NCBI RefSeq assembly: GCF_006543045.1
Contig: NZ_RBZW01000070.1
Coordinates: 2,415 to 63,551, forward strand
Length of the DNA stretch: 61,137 bases
Source of the DNA: Salinadaptatus halalkaliphilus
GTDB taxonomy: Archaea; Halobacteriota; Halobacteria; Halobacteriales; Natrialbaceae
Direction of reading: 5' to 3'
Shown here: piece by piece, positions 7,179 to 16,735 of the stretch
Layout: each line of letters starts with the position of its first letter
How positions within the stretch are numbered: position 1 is the stretch's first letter
The notes under the pieces: generated by a model
The model's input: only the letters and a program-made list of their open reading frames with translations
Told to the model about the DNA's origin: nothing
Database searches by the model: none
Made by a program: the position numbers and the translations under genes

Positions 7179-8504
7179 CTATTCGTGTGACCATCGGTCG
7201 AAGAACGTCAGTTCGCGTTCGATATGGTCACCGACCTGTTCGCGATATTCCTGCCGGGAGACGTGTGGTACATGTCGGGCGTTCGTCGCGAGTTCGAGGG
7301 CAACATTCGCGTAGATGATCGCCAGTTCGCGCATGTCCCGCGGATCGATTTTGTCGAGCGTGTCCGCGTGGGTGTGGCCCCATCCACGTCCGGAATCGTC
7401 GGTTACCGATCCAGCAGTAACCGCAGGAATGCCGACTTCGGCGAACGGCCACGCATCGCTATGAGGACTTATCTGGTCTCGAACCTCGAGCGGGACGCCG
7501 AGATCGTCGGTGACGTCCCGGATAATATCGGTCATCACGTCGTACCCGTAGGACCGAACGCTTGGCGTCCTCGAGTCGCCGGCCCCGTCGATGTTTAACA
7601 CGCATTTGATCGAGTCGTGATCGGTCACCGACGCGAACTGATGCGAGCCCAGGAGACCGATCTCTTCGGCACCGAACGTGACCAGCCGGACCGTCGTCTC
7701 GAGGTCGTCCTCGACGGCCGTAAGCAGGCGACCGATTTCGGCCACGAGCGCGCTGCCCGCGGCGTTGTCCCGTGCGCCGTCGGAGATATCGTGGCCATCG
7801 ACGTGTGCGGAGACGACGACCATTTCGTCGGTGTCGGGGCCGACGGTCCCTTCGACGTTGACCGACGTGGCACTCCCGTTCCAACACTCGACACTGAGCG
7901 TGGCTGTGGGCGCCGAATCGGCGTACTGGGCGAGCCGACCGCCGAGTTCGGCGGAGACGCCGACGGCGGGTATCGGCGACGGCCGTCTCCCCCACCCGAT
8001 TTCGCCGGTCGGCGGGAGTTGGCCGTCGACGTGGTTCCGAAAGACGAAGCCGACGGCGCCCTGTCTCACGGCTTCGGCGTACTTTTCGATGCGGTGTACC
8101 CACCGGCCGTACTCGTCGGGAACGTCCGAACGGACCATCACGATGTTCCCTTCAACTTCCGATCCGATCGCTTCGGGGCGACCGTACCCGAGGTCGACTA
8201 GGGTTGCTGTAACCTCGCCGGCTGTCGTTCCCGGCAGCGCGATGACTTCGTGCTCGAGGTCGAACGTCCGGTCGTCGATCCGTACCGACGACGATCCACG
8301 CGACCAGCCGTCGATAGCGAACTCGTTCGTGTCCACGTTCCGGAGGCCCGATTCTTCGAACGCGGTTTCGACGATCGTTGCTCCTGCCTCCTCACCGTTT
8401 TCTCCTGCCATTCGACCGCCGACCTCGACGAGATCTGTGAGCACGTCCCATTCGATACCGTTCTCGTATGCGTCGCCGATAACATCAGCCGGTAGCGGTG
8501 ACAT
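7179..8504 (-). CDS. M28 family zinc peptidase with PA domain
   Basis: 441 residues, predicted di-zinc aminopeptidase. A PA-like insert lies between about residues 85 and 205. The M28 zinc ligands and catalytic residues are visible: H234 (SAHVDGHD), D246 (ARDNAAGS), E280-E281 (FGAEEIGLLGS), D306 (NIDGAGD) and H379 (HTHADTLD). No signal peptide is evident, so it probably acts in the cytosol on imported peptides. A TATA-like TTATTTACAA lies about 20-28 bases upstream of the ATG. Together with the AbgB-like amidases and the dipeptide-type importer across the divergent gap, it fits a peptide or acyl-amino-acid scavenging role. Confidence 0.9.
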   Translation of the reverse strand: MSPLPADVIGDAYENGIEWDVLTDLVEVGGRMAGENGEEAGATIVETAFEESGLRNVDTNEFAIDGWSRGSSSVRIDDRTFDLEHEVIALPGTTAGEVTATLVDLGYGRPEAIGSEVEGNIVMVRSDVPDEYGRWVHRIEKYAEAVRQGAVGFVFRNHVDGQLPPTGEIGWGRRPSPIPAVGVSAELGGRLAQYADSAPTATLSVECWNGSATSVNVEGTVGPDTDEMVVVSAHVDGHDISDGARDNAAGSALVAEIGRLLTAVEDDLETTVRLVTFGAEEIGLLGSHQFASVTDHDSIKCVLNIDGAGDSRTPSVRSYGYDVMTDIIRDVTDDLGVPLEVRDQISPHSDAWPFAEVGIPAVTAGSVTDDSGRGWGHTHADTLDKIDPRDMRELAIIYANVALELATNARHVPHVSRQEYREQVGDHIERELTFFDRWSHE

Positions 8505-9029
8505 AGTCTGTAATACCCAGCATTGTAAATAACAGTGCCGATCGGACGATACTCCCCGAGAGACTCTCCTTTTAGACAGACTCCCCTTTTATTGTATAAC
8601 CCATATTCAGCTATTGTTTCGATTACGAGTACGGTTTCCAGGGTTGGCGACGTTCATCGCGTTTTCCGATGGACATTTACACATGTATTAGCGTAATCCT
8701 CTAAGGTCGATCATATATTGGACATTCATCTCCCAAATCCCGATATTTCGAAATACTGTGCATCTATAGGTGGTGTATGTGTGAAAATAACCGTAAAAAT
8801 CGGGCTTGGGAACAGGTGCGACGAGATCGGTCCACACTCACGACCAGCGGTCTCGTTTGCGGAACCGAGTCGAAGAACTCGCGTCGGACCACCTGTGTCG
8901 TACGCTTTACGGCGCATCACCCTCGAGGCGTTCCAGATGGTTTCCCGCTTCGACGAGCGACGCGGCTGTCGGCACGAACCGTCCCCGGTCAATCTCACCG
9001 CCTACTGAACATTTATCCTCGCATAGTCG
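8505..9029. other. divergent intergenic region
   Basis: Contains promoters for the M28 peptidase (left) and the MATE exporter (right), with an AT-rich core at about 8560-8800. On the minus strand an open frame of 44 codons runs from GTG 9041 to a TAA at 8907, with codon use like real genes but no recognised family. It could be a tiny gene or the 3' stump of a lost one. Confidence 0.45.
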
Positions 9030-10496
9030 GTGGAAGTACACACGATCGTGTTCCGTAGACTGCCGAATCCCCTCCGTCTGTCCATCTTGTGGATCGGTCT
9101 CGCGCTGTCGAAGCTCGGGCTCGTCGACGCAAGGCGGGTGAGACGGGCGACCGACCTCGCGTGGCCGCGGATCGTGACCGGACTGGCGCGGATGTCGAAA
9201 AACGCGGTCGACGTCGCGATGGTCGGTATCGCCGCCGGCTCCGCAGCGATTGCAGGGGTCGGACTCGCGATGCCGTTCTGGGGGCTCGGCCGGGCCGTCG
9301 GCGGCGGGGTCGCCGGCGGAACGATTGCGCTCGTCTCACAGCGATATGGCGCGGATGCCTACGCGGAACTCGGCGATGCGATCCGTTCGAGTTTCGTTCT
9401 GGCGCTCGGCCTCTCGATTCCGTTTACGGTGGCGTTTTTCTTGGTTCCGGAAGAACTGATCTCGCTGCTGACGTCCGACGCCGAATCGATCCGACTTGGG
9501 GCGGTCTACCTGCAGACCGTCAGCCTCGGAATTCCGTTCGCTTGCCTCAACTTGGTCGGGAGTCGGCTTTATGTCGGAATGGACGACTCGTGGACGCCGA
9601 TGGTGATCCGGGCGGGCGGTGCGACCGTGAACATCGTCCTTAACGCGGTTTTCATCTTCGGGCTCGATCTCGGTGTTTTCGGGGCCGCGCTCGGAACTAC
9701 CGTCGCGAGTATTGCGGTGACGGTCGCGTTCGCGGTCGGACTGATCGCCGGTCGGCTGCCCGGAATCGGGACGTTCCCGATACAGGTCGACCCGTTCGGA
9801 TCGTATCTGACCGCCCAGACCCATCGGGAACTGTTCTCGATCGGGACGCCAGTATTGGCCAAAATGGTCGTCTGGCGGCTGTCGGAGTTCCCGATTCTTG
9901 CAATCGTCGCCCGGTTCGGCCCGGAGATCGTCGCCGCATACGTTATCGCACGGCGAATATTCGATCTGATGAACACGCCGGGATGGGGGTTCTCACTCGC
10001 CTGTTCGAGCCTCGTGGGTCAGGAGCTCGGGACCGGAAACGAGCAACGCGCGGAGATCTACGCCCGCGAAATCGTGTTGTTCGCGGTCGTGGTCTACGGT
10101 GTCCTAGGAGCGGCCGTCTTCGTTTTTGCCGAACCCATCACGCTGCTATTCGTCGATGACCCGTCGGAACTATCCGTTTCGACTGCCGTGGCGTTCGTCT
10201 ATTCCGCGTGCGGTGCTGTCGTCTTCAAGGGCGTCGCGCGCGTCACGGACGGTGCGTTGAACGGGGCTGGCGATACGCAGTGGCCGTTCTACAGCCAGGC
10301 GATCGGAATGTTCGGCGTCGCGATTCCGGTCGCGTACATCGGAGCGACGACATCGCTCGGGGTTATCGGGTTGTACTTGATATTCTTCGCGGAGTCAGTT
10401 ATTCCAGCCGCAATAAACTATCGGCGCTTCGACGGCGGCGAATGGAAGGTTATCAGCCGCGGTTATCGTCCCCCCGCGAGCAAGGCAGACGATTAA
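9030..10496 (+). CDS. MATE family multidrug/metabolite exporter
   Basis: 488 residues with about twelve hydrophobic segments in two halves, typical of MATE proteins that export cationic drugs or metabolites in exchange for sodium or protons. Family features include the helix-1 region with NAVDVAMVGIAAGS near residue 55, a PFWGLGRAVGGG stretch in the next helix, and the paired GAGDTQWPFY motif in the second half. The start is uncertain: GTG at 9030, or GTG at 9048 which would drop six residues. No operon partner follows; a palindromic repeat lies 24 bp after the stop. A second MATE gene lies 6 kb downstream, beyond the ABC importer. Confidence 0.9.
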   Translation: MEVHTIVFRRLPNPLRLSILWIGLALSKLGLVDARRVRRATDLAWPRIVTGLARMSKNAVDVAMVGIAAGSAAIAGVGLAMPFWGLGRAVGGGVAGGTIALVSQRYGADAYAELGDAIRSSFVLALGLSIPFTVAFFLVPEELISLLTSDAESIRLGAVYLQTVSLGIPFACLNLVGSRLYVGMDDSWTPMVIRAGGATVNIVLNAVFIFGLDLGVFGAALGTTVASIAVTVAFAVGLIAGRLPGIGTFPIQVDPFGSYLTAQTHRELFSIGTPVLAKMVVWRLSEFPILAIVARFGPEIVAAYVIARRIFDLMNTPGWGFSLACSSLVGQELGTGNEQRAEIYAREIVLFAVVVYGVLGAAVFVFAEPITLLFVDDPSELSVSTAVAFVYSACGAVVFKGVARVTDGALNGAGDTQWPFYSQAIGMFGVAIPVAYIGATTSLGVIGLYLIFFAESVIPAAINYRRFDGGEWKVISRGYRPPASKADD

Positions 10497-10519
10497 CGGG
10501 CACCCCCTCGAGGTGTGTC

Positions 10520-10601
10520 ATACAGATTCCTGTACCGATGTCCCGGCCCAGCTGCCGCCCGGGTCGCGGCTGGGTCGGAACTGACGGACAGAAAACCGTA
10601 T
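10520..10601 (-). repeat. 82 bp palindromic repeat, copy 3 (diverged, inverted)
   Basis: Reads ATACAGATTCCTGTACCGATG at its left and ends GACAGAAAACCGTAT, the reverse orientation of the copy at 54399. It lies just after the MATE stop codon and can fold into a hairpin around GCCGCCCGGGTCGCGGC. Confidence 0.75.
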
Positions 10602-10809
10602 CACGGTCCGCCGATGGCTACGTCGAAAATTTCCATTGGCGATGATACATAATTACGATTCAATTATGATAGCCGTGGGGAGGAGTATCGACTGTATAAG
10701 GGGATACTATACGTATTATGACTGGGGGGTAATTGGCAACAATGGAATCTCGCGGATCGTAACGCATATATGGGTATTCTGTATTTGTCTAAAGGAGTTC
10801 CGGTAAATC

Positions 10810-12438
10810 ATGAAACAGACAGACACGAATAGGCGGGATTTGATGAAGTATATCGGCATGGGTGCTGGTGCTAGTATAAGCGTTGCAATGGCCGGCTGCT
10901 CGGGTGAGTCGGACCCTAACGGCGGCGGAAACGGTGGAACCGAGACGGATGTGGACGACGACACGCTCGTGGCCACGCAGCCGATCTGGCCCGAGTCGAT
11001 GGATCCGCAGAACCACGCGTCGTCGAACACCTACGACATGATCAACTACTCGTTGTACGAGCCGTTGCTCTACAATAACGAGGAGACGGACGACGACGGG
11101 AACTACATCGTCGATCCCTACCCTGGTCTCGCGACTGACTGGGAGTTTATCGACGACGACGAAACCGAACTCCGCTTTTACCTTCGGGAGGGCGTGACGT
11201 TTCACAACGGGAACGAACTGACCCCGGAGGACGTGGTCTTTTCACTCAAGCGCGGACTTGATGTTGAGGAAAGCGAGATCGGAGCACCTCGGGAAACAAG
11301 AGTTCCCACGTACGAAGACGCCGTCGCAGTCGAAGACGAGTTCGCAGTCGACCTCATCATGTCGAACGCGACCCCGAAAGCGATCGATCGAGTATGTGGA
11401 TATCCGTCCATCATGAGCAAGGAGTTCGTGGAGAACAACGATCCGGCTCAGGAACCGAACGGGACGGGCCCCTACCAGCTCGAGGAGGCTGTCGAGGGTG
11501 AAGAGCTGGTCTACACGTACTATGAGGACTACTGGGGCGAGGAACCGGACTTCACGACCGTTCGGTGGAATATCGCCAGCGAAACTCAGACGCAGGTCTC
11601 ACAGGTACAGGCCGGGGAGACGGATCTGGCCGTCGAAATCAATCCCCAGGGGCTCACTCAGCTCCGTGACGACGACAACGCACACACTGCAACGACGCCG
11701 ACCCCGCGGTCCGTGTTCATGCAGATGCGAAACGTGGGCGACGATACGCCGTTCCAGAGCACGGAGTTCAGACAGGCGATGTGCCTGGCGATCGACAACG
11801 AGGACGTAACCGACAACGTCGTCGGTGAGTACGGGGAAGCGACGACGACGTTGGCCCCGGAGTTCTTGCCCGAGAGCCATCCCGACCTCGAGCAGTACCC
11901 GTACGATCCGGGGCGAGCGGAGGAACTCGTCGACGAGAGCGGCTTTGCCGGGACCAGCTTCGAGTTGCACACGCCCCAGGGACGATACCTCAGGGACTCC
12001 GAAGTGGCCCAGGCGATTACCGAGGATATCGATTCGCTCTCGAACGTCTCCTGTGATGTCAACATCCGCGATTCGAACTCCTGGATCGACGATCTGACCT
12101 CCGACAACGCGGCGGATCAGCCCGTCGCGTCGATCGTCGGGTGGGGCGGTGCGGACTTCCTGGTCAAGACGGCAGTCGTGCAGTGTTCGCTGGTCGAAGG
12201 CTCGTGGGGCGGTAACTGTTACGACGAACTCGAGGAGTTGATCGACGAGGCGAACCAGATGAGCGAGTGGGAACCCTACCTGGAGGCGAGTCGGGAGATC
12301 AGCCGGTGGCTTCACGAGGAGTACGTCAACGTGTGGCTGTACAACTCGTTCAATTTGTACGGGATGAGCAATCGCATCGATTTCGATCCACGGATCGACG
12401 AGGCCGTTTACCCTCAGTCCGCAACCCGGAACGAGTAA
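10810..12438 (+). CDS. ABC transporter substrate-binding lipoprotein (dipeptide/oligopeptide family)
   Basis: 542-residue family-5 solute-binding protein. The N-terminus carries a twin-arginine signal (RRDLMKY from residue 8) and a lipobox ending at C30 (VAMAGC), so it should be exported folded and lipid-anchored outside the membrane. An acidic Gly/Asn-rich linker follows. The core shows the family signature LRFYLREGVTFHNG and later TGPYQLEE. It heads an operon with two permeases, two ATPases and a MATE exporter. Peptides are the likely ligands given the adjacent peptidases, but sugars or nickel are also bound by members of this family. Confidence 0.93.
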   Translation: MKQTDTNRRDLMKYIGMGAGASISVAMAGCSGESDPNGGGNGGTETDVDDDTLVATQPIWPESMDPQNHASSNTYDMINYSLYEPLLYNNEETDDDGNYIVDPYPGLATDWEFIDDDETELRFYLREGVTFHNGNELTPEDVVFSLKRGLDVEESEIGAPRETRVPTYEDAVAVEDEFAVDLIMSNATPKAIDRVCGYPSIMSKEFVENNDPAQEPNGTGPYQLEEAVEGEELVYTYYEDYWGEEPDFTTVRWNIASETQTQVSQVQAGETDLAVEINPQGLTQLRDDDNAHTATTPTPRSVFMQMRNVGDDTPFQSTEFRQAMCLAIDNEDVTDNVVGEYGEATTTLAPEFLPESHPDLEQYPYDPGRAEELVDESGFAGTSFELHTPQGRYLRDSEVAQAITEDIDSLSNVSCDVNIRDSNSWIDDLTSDNAADQPVASIVGWGGADFLVKTAVVQCSLVEGSWGGNCYDELEELIDEANQMSEWEPYLEASREISRWLHEEYVNVWLYNSFNLYGMSNRIDFDPRIDEAVYPQSATRNE

Positions 12439-12500
12439 CATGAGACGGAAATCACGGATGAATCGGGTCGACTGGTAGATCATTGCGATGGGTGACTAAT

Positions 12501-13490
12501 ATGGTTTCAGGCAGATATCTCGTCAAACGCTTCGTTCACGGTATTCTCGTAGTGTGGGGTGCGATTACACTGATTTTCGTCCTTCGGCACATCTCGCCGG
12601 GGAGTCCGATAAACGTCATGACGCCGCCGACGGCGAGCCCGGAACTCCGCGAGCGCGTCGCCGAGGAGCTCGGGCTGAATCAACCGATTTACGTCCAGTA
12701 CCTCGATTATCTCGGTGGCGTACTGACCGGTGATCTGGGTAACTCGTACGTCCGGGGCGCCCCGGTCAGCCAGTTACTGATCGATCGCGCCCCAGCGACG
12801 ATCGAGCTCGCGATCGCCGCGACGGTCATCGCGCTCATCATCGCGATTCCGTTGGGCGTTATCAGCGCGACCAATCGCGACGAACCCCTCGACTACGGTG
12901 CCTCGTTGGCCTCGTTGCTGGGTATCAGTACCCCTAACTTCTGGTTGGGACTCATGCTGATCATGGTTGTCTCGGTCCAGATCGGGTTCTTCCCGACGAG
13001 CGGCCGGGGAACCGGGTTCGTGGCTGCGGTACAGCTGCTGGTTTTCGAGATGGATGCCGGCGGATTCGTAACGTGGTTCCAACACATCATCCTGCCGGCG
13101 ATCACGCTTGGCACGTATTTCATGGCGTTGATAACGAGGTTGACCAGAAGCGAAATGCTCGAAGAGCTCGAACAGGAGTACGTTCAGGTCTGCCGAGCGA
13201 AGGGACTTCCCGAGCCGCTGGTCCTGTACAAACACGCCTTGCGAAACAGCATGCTTCCCGTCGTGACCGTCGTCGGACTGCAGGTCGGCTACCTCATCGG
13301 TGGATCGATCGTCGTCGAGGTCGTGTTCTCCTGGCCGGGCGTCGGGAACCTCATAATCGATGCGTTGACCAACAGCGACTGGATGATCATTCAGGGATAC
13401 CTGATACTCGTCTCGGTTTCGTGGGTGACGGTCAACTTCTTCGTCGACGTCACGTACACCGTGCTCGATCCGACGGTCAGTTTGGAGTGA
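12501..13490 (+). CDS. ABC transporter permease, DppB-like
   Basis: Inner-membrane permease of the peptide importer, 329 residues from the ATG at 12501; an in-frame TTG at 12483 is less likely. Six hydrophobic segments are visible, with the N-terminal YLVKRFVHGI helix and the large loop typical of DppB. The coupling-helix region reads EQEYVQVCRAKGLPEPLVLY, which contacts the ATPases. The end is VDVTYTVLDPTV, as in the family. It follows the binding protein by 62 bp and precedes the second permease by 4 bp. Confidence 0.93.
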   Translation: MVSGRYLVKRFVHGILVVWGAITLIFVLRHISPGSPINVMTPPTASPELRERVAEELGLNQPIYVQYLDYLGGVLTGDLGNSYVRGAPVSQLLIDRAPATIELAIAATVIALIIAIPLGVISATNRDEPLDYGASLASLLGISTPNFWLGLMLIMVVSVQIGFFPTSGRGTGFVAAVQLLVFEMDAGGFVTWFQHIILPAITLGTYFMALITRLTRSEMLEELEQEYVQVCRAKGLPEPLVLYKHALRNSMLPVVTVVGLQVGYLIGGSIVVEVVFSWPGVGNLIIDALTNSDWMIIQGYLILVSVSWVTVNFFVDVTYTVLDPTVSLE

Positions 13491-13494
13491 TACG

Positions 13495-14511
13495 ATGTTC
13501 TCGAAACGCACATTACAGAGTTTACGCGACGTATTCCACAGATCACTGCTTCCCAAGATCGGGCTGATCTGCCTGTTGCTCGTGGTCGTCTCCGGGATAT
13601 TCGCCCCGGTTCTTGCACCCCACGATCCGACGGCACAGAACTCGGATATCTCCAACCAGCCGCCGGTGATGGTCTCTCAAGATGTCACCGAAGAGACCGT
13701 CGAACTGGACGGGCTCGAACAGGAAGTGACCCAGGAGACGGTGACGAAGACCGGAACGTTGGCCTACCCACTGGGTACCGATCCGTTGGGACGGGACATC
13801 CTCTCGCGGATCATATACGGGGCTCGCGTGTCGCTGGTCGTTGGGATCGTCAGTACCCTCCTGGCGTTCATGCTCGGGACCGCGTTCGGCCTGACGTCGG
13901 GCTATTACGGCGGCTGGGTCGACGATCTCTTCATGCGATTGATCGAGGTGCGCCTCTCCATTCCGGGACTGGTGCTAGCGATCGCCATTATCGGAATATT
14001 CGGGTCCTTACCCATACCAGTGCCCGATCCGTTCGTCTCGTTGGGTATCACGCCGGACATGCCGGAGACGACCGTCATTCCGGGCGCGATCACCCTCGTA
14101 ATCGCGGTCTTCTCCTGGGACCACTTCGCACGCGTTGCCCGCGGGGAAGCGCTGTCGCTCCGGAGCCAGAACTACGTCCAGGCCGCGAAGGCCTCGGGAG
14201 CGAGCAGCTGGGCGATCATCAGGCGCCATCTGTATCCGAACGCGTTGACGCCGGTGATGGTACTGGCCACGATCCGGGTCGCGTCAGCGATTATCCTGGA
14301 GAGTGTCCTCTCTTTCCTCGGATTCTCCGGGGTGACGCTGTCCTGGGGATTCGACATCGCGTTCGGACGCGAGTACATGGGGACCGCGTGGTGGGTCGCG
14401 CTCTTCCCCGGGCTCGCCATAGTTGTCGCGGTCATCGGCGTGAACCTGATGGGTGATTGGCTCCGGGACGCACTCGATCCGGACGTCGACGCAGGAGGTG
14501 CAGTCGAGTAA
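13495..14511 (+). CDS. ABC transporter permease, DppC-like
   Basis: 338 residues, second membrane subunit of the peptide importer. It has an N-terminal helix, an extended external loop rich in Glu and Thr (residues about 55-85), then HPLGTDPLGRD-type sequence (here YPLGTDPLGRDILSRI) that is diagnostic of DppC/OppC. The coupling segment is SQNYVQAAKASGASSWAIIR. Four bases separate it from dppB-like, and two from the first ATPase gene, so translation is probably coupled. Confidence 0.93.
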   Translation: MFSKRTLQSLRDVFHRSLLPKIGLICLLLVVVSGIFAPVLAPHDPTAQNSDISNQPPVMVSQDVTEETVELDGLEQEVTQETVTKTGTLAYPLGTDPLGRDILSRIIYGARVSLVVGIVSTLLAFMLGTAFGLTSGYYGGWVDDLFMRLIEVRLSIPGLVLAIAIIGIFGSLPIPVPDPFVSLGITPDMPETTVIPGAITLVIAVFSWDHFARVARGEALSLRSQNYVQAAKASGASSWAIIRRHLYPNALTPVMVLATIRVASAIILESVLSFLGFSGVTLSWGFDIAFGREYMGTAWWVALFPGLAIVVAVIGVNLMGDWLRDALDPDVDAGGAVE

Positions 14512-14513
14512 CA

Positions 14514-15668
14514 ATGACTCGAGAGAAAATACTCAAGGCACGGGATCTCAAGGTCCGGTTCTACACGGACGAAGGACAGGTAAACGCGGTCGAGGGCGTC
14601 GACATCGATCTCTACGAAACGGACGTGTTGGGGATCGTCGGCGAGTCCGGCAGCGGGAAAAGCGTGACCGGTCTCACGATCATGGGACTGATCGAATCCC
14701 CCGGTCGGGTCGACGGCGGGGAGATCTGGTACCGGAACCAGTCGCTGGTCGCCGAGTACGAATCCGATCCGTCGGTCGAGACGGACGGGGACTACGTCGA
14801 TATCCTGACGCTGTCCGACGAGGCCCGCCGACGGCTTCGAGCGCGCTCGTTCAGCATGGTCTTTCAGGATCCCATGGAGAGCTTCGATCCCTCGTACACG
14901 GTCGGTGAACAGATAGCTGAAGCCGTCGAAGTACAACGCCGGCTCGCGGACGATACGTCCGGCAGGGAGTACGGCTTGCGGGAATTGATCCTCAGTACGG
15001 TCTCCAACTCCTACACGTTCGTCTCGGAACAGAGTCGCGAGCGAGCCGTCGAGCTCCTCGAGATGGTTGGACTGTCGGACCCGGAACAGCGGGCCCAGGA
15101 GTACCCCCATCAGTTCTCCGGCGGGATGCTTCAACGGGCCATCCTCGCACAAGCGTTGGCGGCGGACCCCGACATCCTCATCGCGGACGAGCCGACGTCG
15201 GCTCTCGACGTGACGATTCAGGCGCAGATCCTGGAGTTGCTGGCAGATATCCAGGAGCAAACCGACATGAGCATCATGCTGATCACGCACAATCTCGGCG
15301 TCGTCGCCAGAGCGTGCGAACACGTGGGCGTGATGTACGCAGGCGAAATCGTCGAGTACGCACATATCGAACGGATCCTCGACGAACCGGAACATCCGTA
15401 CACGCGAGGACTCATGCAGAGCGTTCCGGACATCCAGGTCGACGACCAGCAGCTCCGACCGATCAGTGGAAACGTCCCGTCCCTGATGGACGCCGAAATG
15501 GGTGACCACTGCTACTTCGCGGACCGGTGTCCCGAAGCGAAAGACGAGTGTTTCGCGGAGAAACCGCCCGATGTTATGCTGAACGACGAACACATGTCGA
15601 AATGCGTCCTCGCCGAACCGGACGCACAGAGTATCACTCCGGATACTATCGAACAAGGGGGAGAATAG
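14514..15668 (+). CDS. ABC transporter ATP-binding protein, DppD-like
   Basis: 384 residues from ATG 14514, two bases after the permease stop. Walker A is GESGSGKS, the signature is FSGGMLQR, and Walker B reads [12 protein letters not shown]. The C-terminal extension has the cysteine-containing segment CYFADRCPEAKDECF found in peptide-type ATPases, which may hold an iron-sulfur cluster. A loop of about 50 residues before the signature (LADDTSGREYG and after) is longer than usual. It pairs with the next gene to drive import. Confidence 0.93.
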   Translation: MTREKILKARDLKVRFYTDEGQVNAVEGVDIDLYETDVLGIVGESGSGKSVTGLTIMGLIESPGRVDGGEIWYRNQSLVAEYESDPSVETDGDYVDILTLSDEARRRLRARSFSMVFQDPMESFDPSYTVGEQIAEAVEVQRRLADDTSGREYGLRELILSTVSNSYTFVSEQSRERAVELLEMVGLSDPEQRAQEYPHQFSGGMLQRAILAQALAADPDILIADEPTSALDVTIQAQILELLADIQEQTDMSIMLITHNLGVVARACEHVGVMYAGEIVEYAHIERILDEPEHPYTRGLMQSVPDIQVDDQQLRPISGNVPSLMDAEMGDHCYFADRCPEAKDECFAEKPPDVMLNDEHMSKCVLAEPDAQSITPDTIEQGGE

Positions 15669-16703
15669 ATGTCTACGCCACAGTTGAACGTCAAGAGTCT
15701 CGAAAAGTACTATTACACGAATAATTCGATTACGGATAAGCTTCTGATGGCGGAACAAGAGAGCGTCAAAGCGGTCGACGGGATCTCGTTCAGCCTTACG
15801 GAAGGGGAGTCGTTTGCTATCGTCGGTGAGTCGGGGTGTGGCAAATCGACGGCCGCGGAGTCGATACTCAACCTCCGTACCCCGACGGACGGCGAAATCG
15901 CCTTCAACGGAGAGATAATCTTTCCGGAGGCAACGACGAACCGTGAGGTCCGAACCGAATTCCGACGACAAACCCAGATCGTCTTCCAAGATCCGAACTC
16001 GAGTCTGAATCCCAGGATGACGGTCGGAAAGATCATCACCGAACCCCTGTTGATTCACGATATCGGAACCGCCAAGACGCGACGGGAACGCGCACAGGAG
16101 TTACTCGAGGAGGTCGGCCTGGATTCGACGCATATCGATCGGTATCCCCACGAGTTCAGCGGGGGACAACAACAGCGAATCGCCATCGCTCGCGCGCTCT
16201 CGATCGAGCCGAACTTGATCATCCTGGACGAACCGGTAAGTGCCTTAGACGTCTCCGTCCAGGCACAGATCCTGAACTTGCTTATGGATCTGCAGGACAA
16301 ACACGACCTGACCTACCTGCTAATCAGTCACAACCTTGCCGCCGTAAACCACATCGCGGATCGGGTCGGCGTGATGTACCTCGGGGAGTTCGTCGAGAAG
16401 GGAGCGACCGATACGATCTTCTCGAATCCGAAACATCCCTACACGGAAGCACTCCTCAAGAGCGTTCCGCAGGTATCACTCGAGGAGCGACGCCGAGATG
16501 TCGAGTTGCTCGATGGGGACGTTCCATCCGCCAAGGATCCACCGAGCGGCTGTCGGTTCCACACGCGGTGTCAATACGCTCGTGAGGAGTGTACGAAAGA
16601 GAAACCCCTTCTCCACGATGCTACCGAACACGCCGATCAACAGAGCGCTTGTTTCCGGATCGACGACGACCACGAATACTGGAACAGTGAGTCCCTGCAG
16701 TAA
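15669..16703 (+). CDS. ABC transporter ATP-binding protein, DppF-like
   Basis: 344 residues; its ATG follows the previous stop codon directly. Walker A is GESGCGKST, the signature FSGGQQQRIAIARA, and Walker B LIILDEPVSALD. The C-terminal segment RFHTRCQYAREEC is the cysteine motif shared with DppD-like proteins. An insert after the N-terminal strand (TNNSITDKLLMAEQES) is also seen in many DppF proteins. With its partner it forms the ATPase dimer of the importer. Confidence 0.93.
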   Translation: MSTPQLNVKSLEKYYYTNNSITDKLLMAEQESVKAVDGISFSLTEGESFAIVGESGCGKSTAAESILNLRTPTDGEIAFNGEIIFPEATTNREVRTEFRRQTQIVFQDPNSSLNPRMTVGKIITEPLLIHDIGTAKTRRERAQELLEEVGLDSTHIDRYPHEFSGGQQQRIAIARALSIEPNLIILDEPVSALDVSVQAQILNLLMDLQDKHDLTYLLISHNLAAVNHIADRVGVMYLGEFVEKGATDTIFSNPKHPYTEALLKSVPQVSLEERRRDVELLDGDVPSAKDPPSGCRFHTRCQYAREECTKEKPLLHDATEHADQQSACFRIDDDHEYWNSESLQ

Positions 16704-16735
16704 CCCTGATTCGGCCCCAAGCGCGGTTTCATTGT

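Noticed and set aside
8726-8998. 90-codon minus-strand frame upstream of the MATE gene
   Set aside because: Arg/Pro/Ser-rich shadow with poor codon use; a different frame in the same place looks more gene-like.
12483-12500. Upstream TTG start for the DppB-like permease
   Set aside because: It adds six residues not expected for the family; ATG 12501 begins at the conserved N-terminal helix.
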